A stretch of 64,000 nt of DNA from a bacterium. Lineage in GTDB: Bacteria; SAR324; XYD2-FULL-50-16. The notes under the pieces are model-generated. The model saw only the letters and a list, made by a program, of their open reading frames with translations. It did not search any database and had not been told where the DNA came from. Within the stretch, counting starts at the first letter, position 1, and every line of letters starts with the position of its first letter. Location: positions 124,001 through 188,000 of the forward strand of contig JAHJTV010000061.1 of assembly GCA_018829445.1 (NCBI GenBank). Direction: 5' to 3'. Below, in pieces: positions 27,106-36,169 of the stretch. Made by a program: the position numbers and the translations under genes.

Positions 27106-27798
27106 TTGATTCTTGAAGAAAAAGGGTATTCCCGACTTTTCAACTGCTTGTCGATCCATCACAGTAGGTTTTCATCTGTTAAGTCCTATAAAATAAAGAG
27201 TTAAAATCACTCTGGACCAGGACTGCATCGGAAGTAATCAAGCCAATCAATGATAATGGCTTAAAATTATTCGATTTTGCTTTCAAACGGATAATTTTTA
27301 TTAATTTGTAATTTAATGGTAATTATTTCATGTAAAATGCTGTATCAGTTTGATAAGAATTAGCTCTATGGAGGGGAACCCTGCAAAAATGAATGTCGGA
27401 GAGAAGAAGAAGAATGGATTGTGATAACTGGGCTGTTTTACTTGATAGATGATTTACTCTGCACTTGAAACTTTCTATTTTTTTCTTTAAGCTCACATAA
27501 AGGGCAGCATAAGAATCATGTTGAACACTGTTTACTTCGGGCATTGCTCGTGATCCATCGGGAGTAAAAAACCGATTAATGGATATGTTTTAAGAGAAAC
27601 GATCTTTGAGTAAAAAATAAACTCAATGGTTGGAACATTCACGCAATTTTTTATTTTCAGTGTGCTGCATGGTGCTCCGTGATTGTGGTTTCTAAAGGTT
27701 GACACACGCGCCTCGCTAAAATGGTGCCCGAAGATAAACCACAAGTAACCGGACTCATTTATACATTTGTTTATTAATCTTCCAATAGAGGAGAACCA
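27106..27798. other. long intergenic region (693 bp)
   Basis: The second longest non-coding gap of the window. Open frames of 70-73 codons on the minus strand lack ribosome sites and read as shadows. The left half is very AT-rich; the right half contains TTGACA at 27699-27704 without a correctly spaced -10. No tRNA, 6S, 4.5S, tmRNA or riboswitch signature was recognised, but an unannotated small RNA is possible. Confidence 0.45.
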
Positions 27799-28134
27799 TT
27801 GTATAGCTCCAAAGAAGACATTGAAGATATTAGCGCCTTAATGAAAGATATCCGTGAAGGAAAAATATCTCGAAATAAAAATTACTTCACACTTGCTAAG
27901 AACAAAGAATTCAATCGTTTTAAAAGGGCTAAATTACTAATATCACTTCTCGAAGATCTTAACAGAACTGCAAAGATCACAGGAAATAAGATTGAGGTTG
28001 CACGAAAGGATGGACTGGTTGAGATTAAACTTTTCAATCCCACGTTAAAATACAATAGAATTGTTGTGGTAACAGAAGCGGAACTGGAGTTACTGATGTT
28101 ACAAACCGACGTTATTTGTGTGGATTCCCTATAA
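27799..28134 (+). CDS. small conserved-looking soluble protein (111 aa), function unknown
   Basis: It begins at TTG with GAGGAG 5 nt upstream, a good ribosome site. It is highly charged: the first half is basic and helical (Lys-Asp-Ile-Arg-Glu-Gly-Lys-Ile-Ser-Arg-Asn), the second half is beta-rich (Gly-Leu-Val-Glu-Ile-Lys-Leu-Phe-Asn-Pro). No membrane segment, cysteine cluster or known motif. It is followed after 47 nt by the cyclic-nucleotide-binding/pentapeptide gene on the same strand and may be its co-transcribed partner. No family recognised. Confidence 0.65.
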   Translation: MYSSKEDIEDISALMKDIREGKISRNKNYFTLAKNKEFNRFKRAKLLISLLEDLNRTAKITGNKIEVARKDGLVEIKLFNPTLKYNRIVVVTEAELELLMLQTDVICVDSL

Positions 28135-28181
28135 TCAGCAATACCTTCGATAACAGTTTTAGATAAATCGTTTGGGGCGGA

Positions 28182-29066
28182 ATGCAATTATCGAAAGAGA
28201 TCTTTATCAAACTGAAGGAAAGTGTTTCGTTCTTTTCCTCGTTTACTGACGGTGAATTACTAGCCCTGCTGAAATTAGCAGTCAGTGAAAAGTATTCAGA
28301 CGGTGATGTTGTTTTTAAAGAGAATTCCAGGGGAGATCAGATGTATATCATCCTCTCCGGAAATGTTAAAATCACTAAATACGTGGGAAACAAAAAGGAG
28401 GAGGTACTTACAGTATTGCAACCCGGGGCCTGTTTTGGAGAAATGGGAGTGATTAATCAGTCTCCCCGATCCGCAGGCGCAATTATTGAAGGCGGTGATG
28501 CCGTTCTGCTCGTCATCAACGAAAGCCTTTTATCCCAACATAACTTATTGTTGGCTTTCAAACTGTACAGAAACTTTGCGAAGATGTTAGCTGAACGTCT
28601 TCGAGAGACAAACGAAAAATTTCAGGCTGCAACCATAGGAGATCGAACAACAAGTGCCCAACTCAAAGAATTGCTGAAAAAACGCTTGGAAAAAGGGCAA
28701 TCCCTAAAAGGTGCCAATCTGAAAAGTGCTGATCTTTCCGGTTTGTTTCTAAACAACGCCGATCTTCAAGAAACAGTTTTTATTGAAGCCAAACTCCATG
28801 AAACCAGGTGTAATCAGGCAAACTTCTCTAATGCAACTTTTGTTAATGCTGATTTTTCCGAAATGACCTTTGAGCAAGCGGACTTTTCAGGGGCTGACTT
28901 CACAGCAGCAAAATTTAAAAGGGTCGATTTCAAATCATGTAATATGGCAGGCGCCAAATTCATTGGAGCTGAGCTATCCGATTCATATCGCTGGAATGAA
29001 GAAGGGAAACCAGACGTTGATGCCGTATCGACTGGGCATAAACAGAAAAAGTCTTCAAAAAACTAA
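28182..29066 (+). CDS. cyclic-nucleotide-binding domain fused to pentapeptide-repeat domain
   Basis: 294 aa. Residues ~20-140 are a cNMP-binding beta-barrel (CRP/PKA-R type): Gly-Asp-x-x-Tyr-Ile-Ile-Leu-Ser-Gly near 51-60, and a phosphate-binding cassette with Phe85-Gly-Glu87 and Arg96-Ser-Ala98, the residues that normally hold the ribose and phosphate. After a helical linker, residues ~174-268 are a pentapeptide-repeat (Rfr) helix with about 19 tandem A-(D/N)-L/F units (Gly-Ala-Asn-Leu-Lys, Ser-Ala-Asp-Leu-Ser and so on). No DNA-binding or enzymatic domain is present. The ATG follows GGGGCGG. Such a fusion suggests a ligand-controlled protein-protein or nucleic-acid-mimic scaffold; which nucleotide binds is unknown. 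Confidence 0.88.
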   Translation: MQLSKEIFIKLKESVSFFSSFTDGELLALLKLAVSEKYSDGDVVFKENSRGDQMYIILSGNVKITKYVGNKKEEVLTVLQPGACFGEMGVINQSPRSAGAIIEGGDAVLLVINESLLSQHNLLLAFKLYRNFAKMLAERLRETNEKFQAATIGDRTTSAQLKELLKKRLEKGQSLKGANLKSADLSGLFLNNADLQETVFIEAKLHETRCNQANFSNATFVNADFSEMTFEQADFSGADFTAAKFKRVDFKSCNMAGAKFIGAELSDSYRWNEEGKPDVDAVSTGHKQKKSSKN

Positions 29067-29125
29067 TCTCCTTTTTCTCTTTCCATTTACATCACTTGTT
29101 CTTCCATCCCATCATTCATTGTTCT

Positions 29126-29566
29126 ATGGTTTTTAGACGTTATTTGATTATCGGTTTTTTTTGCACTCTGTTTGCATTTGTCCTATGCATAAGAACCGGA
29201 TTATCCCAGCAACAGATTCAACAGTCTGAAAATCAGATTCAATCGACAACAAAAACGCCAAAGGAAATTCGATTTACCTATCAGATGAATCGTTCTGCCA
29301 AAGATTTAAAATGGAGTGTGACATATTTTGAAAGCTACAAAAAGTCAGGTGAGGTTTCTTATTTGAATCTTGCTGCGCAATTTTGTCTGAAAACTATTAA
29401 TCGGTTGTTCAACACTCAAAATCTTTTATCAAGAACAACCCGGTTTTACCAACAGGCCGATCAAAAAAGATTACAGGCTTGCCAATATTATGACATGCTA
29501 CAAAAACAATCGTTTCTTTTAGCTCCAGTTCATCATTTGGCTGATACTGAATTAGCCTGTCAGTAG
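29126..29566 (+). CDS. exported protein of unknown function
   Basis: 146 aa from the ATG at 29126, which opens a signal peptide or membrane anchor (basic Arg-Arg, then hydrophobic residues ~6-21). The open frame begins 30 nt earlier. The mature part is hydrophilic, Gln-rich and helical, with scattered Cys (about positions 85, 116 and near the end). No motif recognised. It lies 59 nt after the cNMP/pentapeptide gene and 57 nt before the SpoT-like gene, all on one strand, which fits one operon. Confidence 0.55.
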   Translation: MVFRRYLIIGFFCTLFAFVLCIRTGLSQQQIQQSENQIQSTTKTPKEIRFTYQMNRSAKDLKWSVTYFESYKKSGEVSYLNLAAQFCLKTINRLFNTQNLLSRTTRFYQQADQKRLQACQYYDMLQKQSFLLAPVHHLADTELACQ

Positions 29567-29623
29567 ATTCCGTATTGTATTGATAACCAAAAAATTACTC
29601 ATTTGTCAGCAGTTGCTATAACC

Positions 29624-31021
29624 ATGGATAGGATTACAGCCGAAGAAAATATTGCAATACTCAAAGACCTGCTTTTAAAAAAAGTGGCAGAAGATGAATC
29701 GATCGACACTGATACTATAAACCGAGCCATTGATTTTGGAGAAGAGGTTCACCGGGGGCAGTTCAGGAAGACAGGAGACTTCTATTTCATTCACCCTATC
29801 AGGGTCGCCCTCAGTGCCATTGAGTACAATCTCGATACCAACACTATCATCTCTTCATTGTTACATGATTCAATTGAAGATGCTGAAGGAGAATGGGAAA
29901 AAAGAAGAATTGACACGGAGATAAAGAATAAATTTGGGAAAACCGTTTCCAAGCTGGTAAATGCTCTTACCAAGGTCAGGGAAAACCAAAACCTTACTTT
30001 ATATAAAATCTTTCAGCTGGGTAATATCGATTTTCGGGTTATTCTTGTTAAACTGTTGGATCGTTTGGATAATCTAACCGATCTGAGCCATCTGGCCCGC
30101 TGGAAACAACGCCGTATCTGCCAGGAAACCACCACTATTTACGCCGAAGTTGCACATGGTCTGGGGCTCATTGAAATTGAGGAGGAATTGAGAGATCGAG
30201 TTTTCAAGATTCTGTATCCCTATTCCTACAAACAGACGGCTGATAAATTGATGAGTTTTTATCGGGAACGGAAAAAAGCCATCCTGCAAATCATCAAAAA
30301 AATAGAGGATTATACCCCCCCCGGATTGATTGCTTCCATTTCACCACAATACCTTCAACCTCAGGAATTTCTACTGGTTCGAGGCGAGATACAGCGTGTT
30401 CTTAACGCAATAGTCATCGAAACCTACAGCCCCATTGATTGTTACAGCGTCCTGGGGAACATACACACCAGTTTCCGATCAGTTCCCCAGAATATGTTCG
30501 ACTATATTTCGAACCCAAAGGCGAACGGGTGGAGAGGATTAACGACAAAAGTAATCATCAATGGAGAGCGCATTAAAATCTTCATTGTTACCCGGGAATT
30601 TCAGAATAAAAACCGTAAGGGAATATTGACGCTTATCAATGAAGGTGTTTATCTTACTGAAAATTATAGAGAATTTTTGCAGTTGTATCTTGAAGTGGCT
30701 TCTGACAATATCCGCATTGATGATGTTTTCAGATCCAGCAAGACTAAAACAATTCAAACCTTAACCCCAGCCGGCAAAATCATCGAGCTACGCTACGGAG
30801 CGACGATCTTGGATTTTGCTTTTATGGTCCATTCAGAATTGGGACTGAAATGTGCCGGAGGAATGATAGATAATGCTCGTTATCCCAGGAATAAAATCCT
30901 GGAAGATGGCATGGTAATTAAGGTGCTAACGTCTGATTCAGTCGTCATTGATGAAAGTTGGATCGATGATGTTGTCATGCCTAAATCAAGGAAGGAGATC
31001 TTGAAATACCTTGATCTCTAA
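29624..31021 (+). CDS. SpoT/Rel-like (p)ppGpp hydrolase with degenerate synthetase region and TGS domain
   Basis: 465 aa from the ATG (a TTG at 29603 is an alternative), against about 700-750 for full-length RelA/SpoT. The HD hydrolase domain is intact by eye: Arg48 in a Gly-Gln-Phe-Arg-Lys-Thr-Gly motif, His57, His81-Asp82, Glu85-Asp86, and Asp146 and Asn150 in Lys-Leu-Leu-Asp-Arg-Leu-Asp-Asn. The following region keeps only the second half of the synthetase fold (Val-Leu-Gly-x-Ile-His-Thr-x-Phe and Asp-Tyr-Ile-Ser-Asn-Pro-Lys-Ala-Asn-Gly-Trp). Its hallmark Gly-Tyr-Gln-Ser-Leu-His-Thr reads Gly-Trp-Arg-Gly-Leu-Thr-Thr. A TGS domain (~375-440) ends the protein; the ACT domain is missing. The likely role is hydrolase-only control of alarmone. 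Confidence 0.85.
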   Translation: MDRITAEENIAILKDLLLKKVAEDESIDTDTINRAIDFGEEVHRGQFRKTGDFYFIHPIRVALSAIEYNLDTNTIISSLLHDSIEDAEGEWEKRRIDTEIKNKFGKTVSKLVNALTKVRENQNLTLYKIFQLGNIDFRVILVKLLDRLDNLTDLSHLARWKQRRICQETTTIYAEVAHGLGLIEIEEELRDRVFKILYPYSYKQTADKLMSFYRERKKAILQIIKKIEDYTPPGLIASISPQYLQPQEFLLVRGEIQRVLNAIVIETYSPIDCYSVLGNIHTSFRSVPQNMFDYISNPKANGWRGLTTKVIINGERIKIFIVTREFQNKNRKGILTLINEGVYLTENYREFLQLYLEVASDNIRIDDVFRSSKTKTIQTLTPAGKIIELRYGATILDFAFMVHSELGLKCAGGMIDNARYPRNKILEDGMVIKVLTSDSVVIDESWIDDVVMPKSRKEILKYLDL

Positions 31022-31062
31022 TAAGGTATAAAACAATCCGGGCTAATCTCCTTTTTTTCTGA

Positions 31063-32460
31063 TTAGAGGATGCGATCGAGGTTTGAACTTCCCAGCTTTC
31101 GGTGTAGGTTTACAACCTCCCCGACAATAATCAAACTGGGTGGTTTAATATCATTTTTTTCAACAATCTCGGCTAAATTTGAAACTGTACCGATATAGAC
31201 TTTTTGGTTCTTTGTCGTTCCCTTTTGAATAATAGCTGCCGGTTTGGAGCCCGGCATCCCGTGCTTGATCAGTCCACCACAAACCCTTTCAATATTGGCA
31301 ACCCCCATGTAAAAAACAATTGTCTGCTTGGGTTGAACAAGGCATTCCCAATTCAAATCCATACTACCGTCTTTTAAATGACCGGTAACAAGAGTACAGG
31401 ATTGGGCATAATCCCGATGGGTCAACGGTATTCCTGCATAAGTACTACATCCGGAGGCTGCTGTCACACCTGGAACAACCTGAAAACTGATTCCCTCTTT
31501 AATCAACAGCTCAACCTCTTCACCCCCACGACCAAAAATAAACGGATCACCCCCTTTTAATCTCACAACCATTTTCCCTTGTTTTGCCAGGTCTACCAAT
31601 GTCTGATTAATCTGATCCTGGGGAACCGTATGCAACGCACTTTTCTTGCCTACATAAATCATCTCCGCATCTCTTCTGGCATAGTCAAGAATAGAAGGGA
31701 AAACCAAGCGATCATAGACAATGGTATCTGCATTCTGGATCAGTCTAAGTGCCCGCAACGTCAGCAGATCTGGATCGCCGGGACCGGCTCCCACCAGACA
31801 AACCTGTCCGTAACTTTGGTGATTGGCATTGATACTATCATATTCTTTCTGAATCTCCTCCTTTGCATCCTTTTCTCTTCCCGAAAGGAATAGTTCGATG
31901 ATGGGGCTGGAAAAAATCTTGTTCCAGAATTGTCGACGTTTCTCCCGATCGGTGTTGGAGGACTTCGATTTGTCCCTGAATCCGTTGATCAGATCAGCCA
32001 GTCTTCCATATGACTGGGGTAACATGGCCTCCAGTTTCGCTCGAATTATCCTGGCAAGCGTCGGAGATGTTCCTCCAGTTGAAACTGCAATTAGAACCGG
32101 TGAACGATCAACAATCGAAGGCATATTAAAAGTGCAGAGTTCAGGACAATCCACCACATTGACCGGAATATTTTTCCTCTTTGCACTCTCCGAAACCTTC
32201 CTGTTTAAGTCAAGATTGTCCGTCGCAGCAATAACAAGCTTGCAATCGTCTATGTCTTCATCTGAAAAAGGTCTAATCTGGTGCTCAATCACCTTTTTTT
32301 CTTTTAAATCCAGGAGAGACGATTTCAGATCCGATGCTATTACCCTGACCTTTGCATTTGCTTTGAGCAAAAGTGTGATTTTACCTTCGGCACTATCACC
32401 CCCCCCCACAACAATGCACTTTTGATCTGTGATATTAAGAAAAATTGGTAAATGATCCAT
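31063..32460 (-). CDS. cysG: siroheme synthase (precorrin-2 dehydrogenase/ferrochelatase fused to uroporphyrinogen-III C-methyltransferase)
   Basis: 465 aa, the fused CysG type. The N-terminal domain has the NAD-binding Val-Gly-Gly-Gly-Asp-Ser-Ala near residue 18 and the Ser-Thr-Gly-Gly-Thr-Ser-Pro segment near 130. The C-terminal SUMT domain (from ~215) has Leu-Val-Gly-Ala-Gly-Pro-Gly-Asp-Pro-Asp-Leu-Leu-Thr, Tyr-Asp-Arg-Leu-Val, Val-Arg-Leu-Lys-Gly-Gly-Asp-Pro and Pro-Gly-Val-Thr-Ala-Ala. It makes siroheme, the cofactor of sulfite and nitrite reductases, neither of which is in the window. Monocistronic; its stop faces the SpoT-like gene across 41 nt. Confidence 0.94.
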   Translation of the reverse strand: MDHLPIFLNITDQKCIVVGGGDSAEGKITLLLKANAKVRVIASDLKSSLLDLKEKKVIEHQIRPFSDEDIDDCKLVIAATDNLDLNRKVSESAKRKNIPVNVVDCPELCTFNMPSIVDRSPVLIAVSTGGTSPTLARIIRAKLEAMLPQSYGRLADLINGFRDKSKSSNTDREKRRQFWNKIFSSPIIELFLSGREKDAKEEIQKEYDSINANHQSYGQVCLVGAGPGDPDLLTLRALRLIQNADTIVYDRLVFPSILDYARRDAEMIYVGKKSALHTVPQDQINQTLVDLAKQGKMVVRLKGGDPFIFGRGGEEVELLIKEGISFQVVPGVTAASGCSTYAGIPLTHRDYAQSCTLVTGHLKDGSMDLNWECLVQPKQTIVFYMGVANIERVCGGLIKHGMPGSKPAAIIQKGTTKNQKVYIGTVSNLAEIVEKNDIKPPSLIIVGEVVNLHRKLGSSNLDRIL

Positions 32461-32844
32461 TTTGAAGATTCAATTAGAATAAAGGATTAACTTTTATTAG
32501 TGCTGATCATTGCTTAATAAAGCAGGGATGCTCAAGTAGCTGATTAAAATAAATTTCTTTTAAACCGAATAGATCTAAAAGACAAGACTAATGATACCTT
32601 ACCATCATAAATAAAGATCTCCAGTCGATACTTGTTAGTTGATATTCATCAGGGGTTTTAAGCACAAAGCCGCATGAATCTTATCAAATTGACCCGGCAC
32701 GTCAAATTAGCACTTGAACGCAATCCTCTTGAAGTGTACTTTTTAATAAGACAATCTACAATCACTACGGACCTTTTTATATTTTCCTGTTGTGACCTTT
32801 TTTCGGCAGAACATTCACCATTAACACATACAATTGTAACAACC
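32461..32844. other. intergenic region between divergent cysG and purC (384 bp)
   Basis: The purC frame stays open to 32674, but that part starts before the conserved domain and reads unlike protein, so it is taken as leader. AT-rich, promoter-bearing by position. No riboswitch fold (for example a purine aptamer) was recognised. Confidence 0.4.
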
Positions 32845-33717
32845 ATGACAGCACAAACTTGCTTATGTCCAAATCTTAAGCTTTACAAAAAGGGAAAAGT
32901 CAGAGAAGTATATGATTTTAATGATAAATTACTGATAGTTGCTACTGATAACATTTCGGCATTTGATGTTGTGTTGCCCAGCCAGATTACCGGAAAAGGA
33001 AAACTTTTGAACAGAATTTCAAACTTCTGGTTCGATTTTTCTAAAGATATTATCCCCAATCACCTTATCTCCTCCAACACATCTGATTTTCCGGCTGAAT
33101 GCTTTGAATATGAGAATGTTCTCAAGGATCGGTCCGTATTAGTGCATAAAACCGAGATGATAGAACTGGAAGCAATTGTAAGGGGTTATCTGTCAGGCTC
33201 CGGATTTAAGGATTATATGAACACCGGAAAAATTTGTGGAATTGAACTCCCAATCGGATTAAAGGAATCTGCCAAACTGGAGCAACCGATTTTTACCCCT
33301 TCGACCAAAGCCCAGGAAGGGCATGATATGAACATCGAGGAGGCTGAACTTAAAAAAATTATTGGTGAATCAATAGTCAATACAGTCAAGGAAAAATCAC
33401 TGCATTTATATAAGACAGCCTCTGAATTTGCCTTGTCAAAAGGAATAATTATTGCGGATACCAAATTTGAGTTCGGACTCTTAAATGGAGAGGTAATCCT
33501 GATTGACGAGATTCTGACACCGGATTCTTCAAGATTTTGGCCTGCTGATGACTATATCCCGGGAAAACCACAAAAAAGTTATGATAAACAGATTATCCGC
33601 GACTATCTGTCAACCCTGGACTGGGATAAAACCCCGCCGGGTCCGAAACTTCCTGATTCAATCATTGAGCAGACCATTGCCAAATACGAAGAAGTATATC
33701 AAAAACTGACAAGTTAA
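32845..33717 (+). CDS. purC: phosphoribosylaminoimidazole-succinocarboxamide synthase
   Basis: 290 aa from the ATG at 32845. It makes SAICAR from CAIR, aspartate and ATP in purine synthesis. It has the opening Tyr-Lys-Lys-Gly-Lys-Val-Arg-Glu-Val-Tyr-Asp, the Asp-Asn-Ile-Ser-Ala-Phe-Asp motif, Glu-Ala-Ile-Val-Arg-Gly-Tyr-Leu-Ser-Gly-Ser near residue 110, and Asp-Glu-Ile-Leu-Thr-Pro-Asp-Ser-Ser-Arg-Phe-Trp near 213. Length matches the ~295-aa class found in yeast and many Gram-negatives, rather than the 237-aa E. coli type. No ribosome site is evident. Followed after 4 nt by pyrE, a combined purine/pyrimidine operon. Confidence 0.95.
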   Translation: MTAQTCLCPNLKLYKKGKVREVYDFNDKLLIVATDNISAFDVVLPSQITGKGKLLNRISNFWFDFSKDIIPNHLISSNTSDFPAECFEYENVLKDRSVLVHKTEMIELEAIVRGYLSGSGFKDYMNTGKICGIELPIGLKESAKLEQPIFTPSTKAQEGHDMNIEEAELKKIIGESIVNTVKEKSLHLYKTASEFALSKGIIIADTKFEFGLLNGEVILIDEILTPDSSRFWPADDYIPGKPQKSYDKQIIRDYLSTLDWDKTPPGPKLPDSIIEQTIAKYEEVYQKLTS

Positions 33718-33721
33718 CAGT

Positions 33722-34327
33722 ATGACGCTTAATAATATTGAGATAATTGACTCCCTGGTATCAATCGGTGCAGTGAAATTTGGAGAGTTTATCCTGAAGT
33801 CCGGAGTCAAATCACCCATTTACATCGACTTGCGAATAACTATAAGTTTTCCCAAGCTCTTAAATCAAATTGCCGACGCGCTGGTAAAACTTTCTGCAGA
33901 CCTTACATTCGATAAAATTGCCGGTATTCCCTATACAGCTCTACCGATTGCAACAGCTTTCAGCCTGCTTTCCGGGAAACCGATGATTTACAGCCGGAAA
34001 GAGAAAAAGGCTTATGGCACCTCAAACCAGATAGAAGGCATTTGGAAACCGGGCGAAACGGTTCTCATAATCGATGATTTAATCACAAATGGTGAATCCA
34101 AATTTGAAACTTTTTCACTTTTTGAAAAAGCAGGGCTGATAATTAAAGACACTATTGTGCTGATAGACCGAAAACAGGGCGGTTCCGAACGCCTGGAAAA
34201 AGAAGGATATCGCCTGTTTTCAATTATCTCAATATCTGAGATACTGGAAAGAATGAAAGAGACGAATCAGATCTCTGAATTCGATTATAACAAGGTCAAA
34301 CAGTTTCTGTTGGCAGCAAATGTTTGA
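33722..34327 (+). CDS. pyrE: orotate phosphoribosyltransferase
   Basis: 201 aa. It transfers ribose-5-phosphate from PRPP to orotate. Landmarks: Gly-Phe/Glu-Phe-Ile-Leu-Lys-Ser-Gly and Ser-Pro-Ile-Tyr-Ile-Asp-Leu-Arg near residues 20-37, Arg-Lys-Glu-Lys-Lys-Ala-Tyr-Gly-Thr near 93-101 (the flexible loop Lys/Arg set), and the PRPP motif Ile-Ile-Asp-Asp-Leu-Ile-Thr-Asn-Gly-Glu-Ser near 116-126. It resembles the OPRT half of UMP synthases. Starts 4 nt after purC; its last bases overlap a possible upstream start of ftsH. Confidence 0.92.
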   Translation: MTLNNIEIIDSLVSIGAVKFGEFILKSGVKSPIYIDLRITISFPKLLNQIADALVKLSADLTFDKIAGIPYTALPIATAFSLLSGKPMIYSRKEKKAYGTSNQIEGIWKPGETVLIIDDLITNGESKFETFSLFEKAGLIIKDTIVLIDRKQGGSERLEKEGYRLFSIISISEILERMKETNQISEFDYNKVKQFLLAANV

Positions 34328-34362
34328 ACCACCTCCACATAAGATTTTTAAGGAGTCCACAG

Positions 34363-36165
34363 TTGAATAGCAGATCCCTATTAACCGGTCTTGTTTTACT
34401 GGTTTTATTTTTTTCCCTGATCAACAATTTTAAATGGAGTACCTCTCCATCCATTGAAATGGGGTACAGCGATTTTTTGCAGAATCTGGATCGGGGACAG
34501 ATTAGTAATGTTTCGATCAGTGGTGAAGTGATTCGAGGAACGACCACCTCCGGCAAGGAATTTAAAACAATCACCACTTATGATCCGGCTTTGATTGAAA
34601 ACCTGCGGAATCAGAGAGTCAGAATAAAGATTGAAAATGAAGAAAGCACTCCCTGGTATCTTGTGCTTCTGCTCCAATGGGGACCGTTGCTGTTGCTCAT
34701 CGGCGTCTGGATCTTCATGATGAAAAAAATGCCAGGTTCAGGCAAGATAATGTCCATTGGCAAGTCAAAAGCCCGAAAATATGTGGATCAGGGGCTCAAC
34801 GTCACCTTCAAAGATGTCGCCGGTGTTGAGGAAGCCAAAGAGGAGCTTTCGGAGATCGTCGATTTTCTAAAAAACCCGGGAAAATTTCAAACCCTGGGAG
34901 GCAAAATCCCCAAAGGTGTCCTGATGGTAGGACCTCCCGGAACAGGAAAAACTCTTCTGGCAAAGGCCGTAGCCGGTGAAGCCGGTGTACCGTTTTTTAA
35001 TATTTCCGGTTCAGATTTTGTGGAGATGTTTGTAGGGGTTGGTGCCAGTCGGGTCAGGGATCTCTTTGAAGAGGGGCATAAAAACTCACCCTGTATCATT
35101 TTTATTGACGAGATTGATGCTGTTGGTCGTCATAGGGGTGCCGGACTGGGAAGCGGACACGATGAGAGAGAACAGACACTTAATGCGTTATTGGTGGAAA
35201 TGGATGGTTTTGATGGATCAGAAGGAATCATCACCATTGCCGCCACCAACAGGGCTGATATTCTTGATCCGGCATTGTTAAGACCCGGTCGGTTTGATCG
35301 CCAGGTTGATGTTGGATTGCCGGATATCAATGGCCGTAAGATGATTCTTGAAGTCCATTCAAAAAAGATCCAGTTATCGCCGAATACTGATTTAAAAGTG
35401 ATAGCCAAAGGAACTCCTGGATTCAGCGGAGCGGAGCTTGCAAACCTGGTTAATGAAAGTGCATTGAGAGCAGCCAGATTGAATAAATCGGAAGTGATGC
35501 TGGACGATATGGAATGGGCCAGGGACAAAGTAATGATGGGTGCTGAACGCAAATCAATGATCATGAAAGACGACGAAAAAATGGCAACGGCATATCACGA
35601 AGCGGGTCATGCCCTGATCGCCTATTACATGAAGAAAGCCGATCCCATTCACAAGATAACCATCATCCCTCGTGGGCAAACCCTGGGTCTAACCTCTTTT
35701 CTCCCGGAAACTGATAAACTGAGTCTGGAAAAAGAAGCTCTCAAGGCAAAGCTGGCAGTGGCAATGGGCGGACGAGCCGCAGAAGATCTGATTTTAAAGG
35801 ATTTTTCAACCGGTGTTGAAGGCGACCTGAAAAGTGCCACCAATATTGCCTATCAAATGATCTGTAAATGGGGAATGAGTGAAAAACTGGGGGCGCGATC
35901 AATCCCCCAGGGGGATAGTGGGAATTACCTGGCAATGGATTATAATGCTGAAGATCCCGTTTCCGAAGAAACAATGCAACTGGTTGAATCAGAAGTTCAC
36001 GACCTCATGCAGAATAGTTATGATCAGGCTTTTAGCATCTTATCAGAACACGAAGATCAACTGAAAGCCCTGGCTAAACTCTTGTTGGAAAAAGAGACCG
36101 TGAATCTCGAACAGCTTACGGAACTCTTAAATCCTCCGTTACCAACTGAAAGCACGATTGCATAA
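34363..36165 (+). CDS. ftsH: ATP-dependent zinc metalloprotease FtsH
   Basis: 600 aa from the TTG at 34363, preferred because AAGGAG lies 7 nt before it; an upstream TTG at 34324 would overlap pyrE. It is a membrane-anchored AAA+ protease for misfolded membrane proteins and short-lived regulators. Two transmembrane helices (residues ~6-23 and ~103-121) flank a periplasmic domain. Walker A Gly-Pro-Pro-Gly-Thr-Gly-Lys-Thr is near residue 190, Walker B Phe-Ile-Asp-Glu-Ile-Asp follows, and the second region of homology ends with Arg-Pro-Gly-Arg-Phe-Asp. The zinc motif His-Glu-Ala-Gly-His is near 412. All catalytic parts are intact. Downstream psd begins 4 nt after. Confidence 0.96.
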   Translation: MNSRSLLTGLVLLVLFFSLINNFKWSTSPSIEMGYSDFLQNLDRGQISNVSISGEVIRGTTTSGKEFKTITTYDPALIENLRNQRVRIKIENEESTPWYLVLLLQWGPLLLLIGVWIFMMKKMPGSGKIMSIGKSKARKYVDQGLNVTFKDVAGVEEAKEELSEIVDFLKNPGKFQTLGGKIPKGVLMVGPPGTGKTLLAKAVAGEAGVPFFNISGSDFVEMFVGVGASRVRDLFEEGHKNSPCIIFIDEIDAVGRHRGAGLGSGHDEREQTLNALLVEMDGFDGSEGIITIAATNRADILDPALLRPGRFDRQVDVGLPDINGRKMILEVHSKKIQLSPNTDLKVIAKGTPGFSGAELANLVNESALRAARLNKSEVMLDDMEWARDKVMMGAERKSMIMKDDEKMATAYHEAGHALIAYYMKKADPIHKITIIPRGQTLGLTSFLPETDKLSLEKEALKAKLAVAMGGRAAEDLILKDFSTGVEGDLKSATNIAYQMICKWGMSEKLGARSIPQGDSGNYLAMDYNAEDPVSEETMQLVESEVHDLMQNSYDQAFSILSEHEDQLKALAKLLLEKETVNLEQLTELLNPPLPTESTIA

Positions 36166-36169
36166 TCTT

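Noticed and set aside
27323..27544. 73-codon frame on the minus strand in the gap after pyrB
   Set aside because: No ribosome site, no domain, and composition typical of a chance frame.
27699..27721. TTGACA followed by TAAAAT as a promoter before the 27.8-kb gene
   Set aside because: The spacing is only 11 nt, outside the range used by sigma70.
32674..32844. 57-residue N-terminal extension of purC
   Set aside because: The conserved PurC start lies at 32845; the extension has no family match and odd composition.
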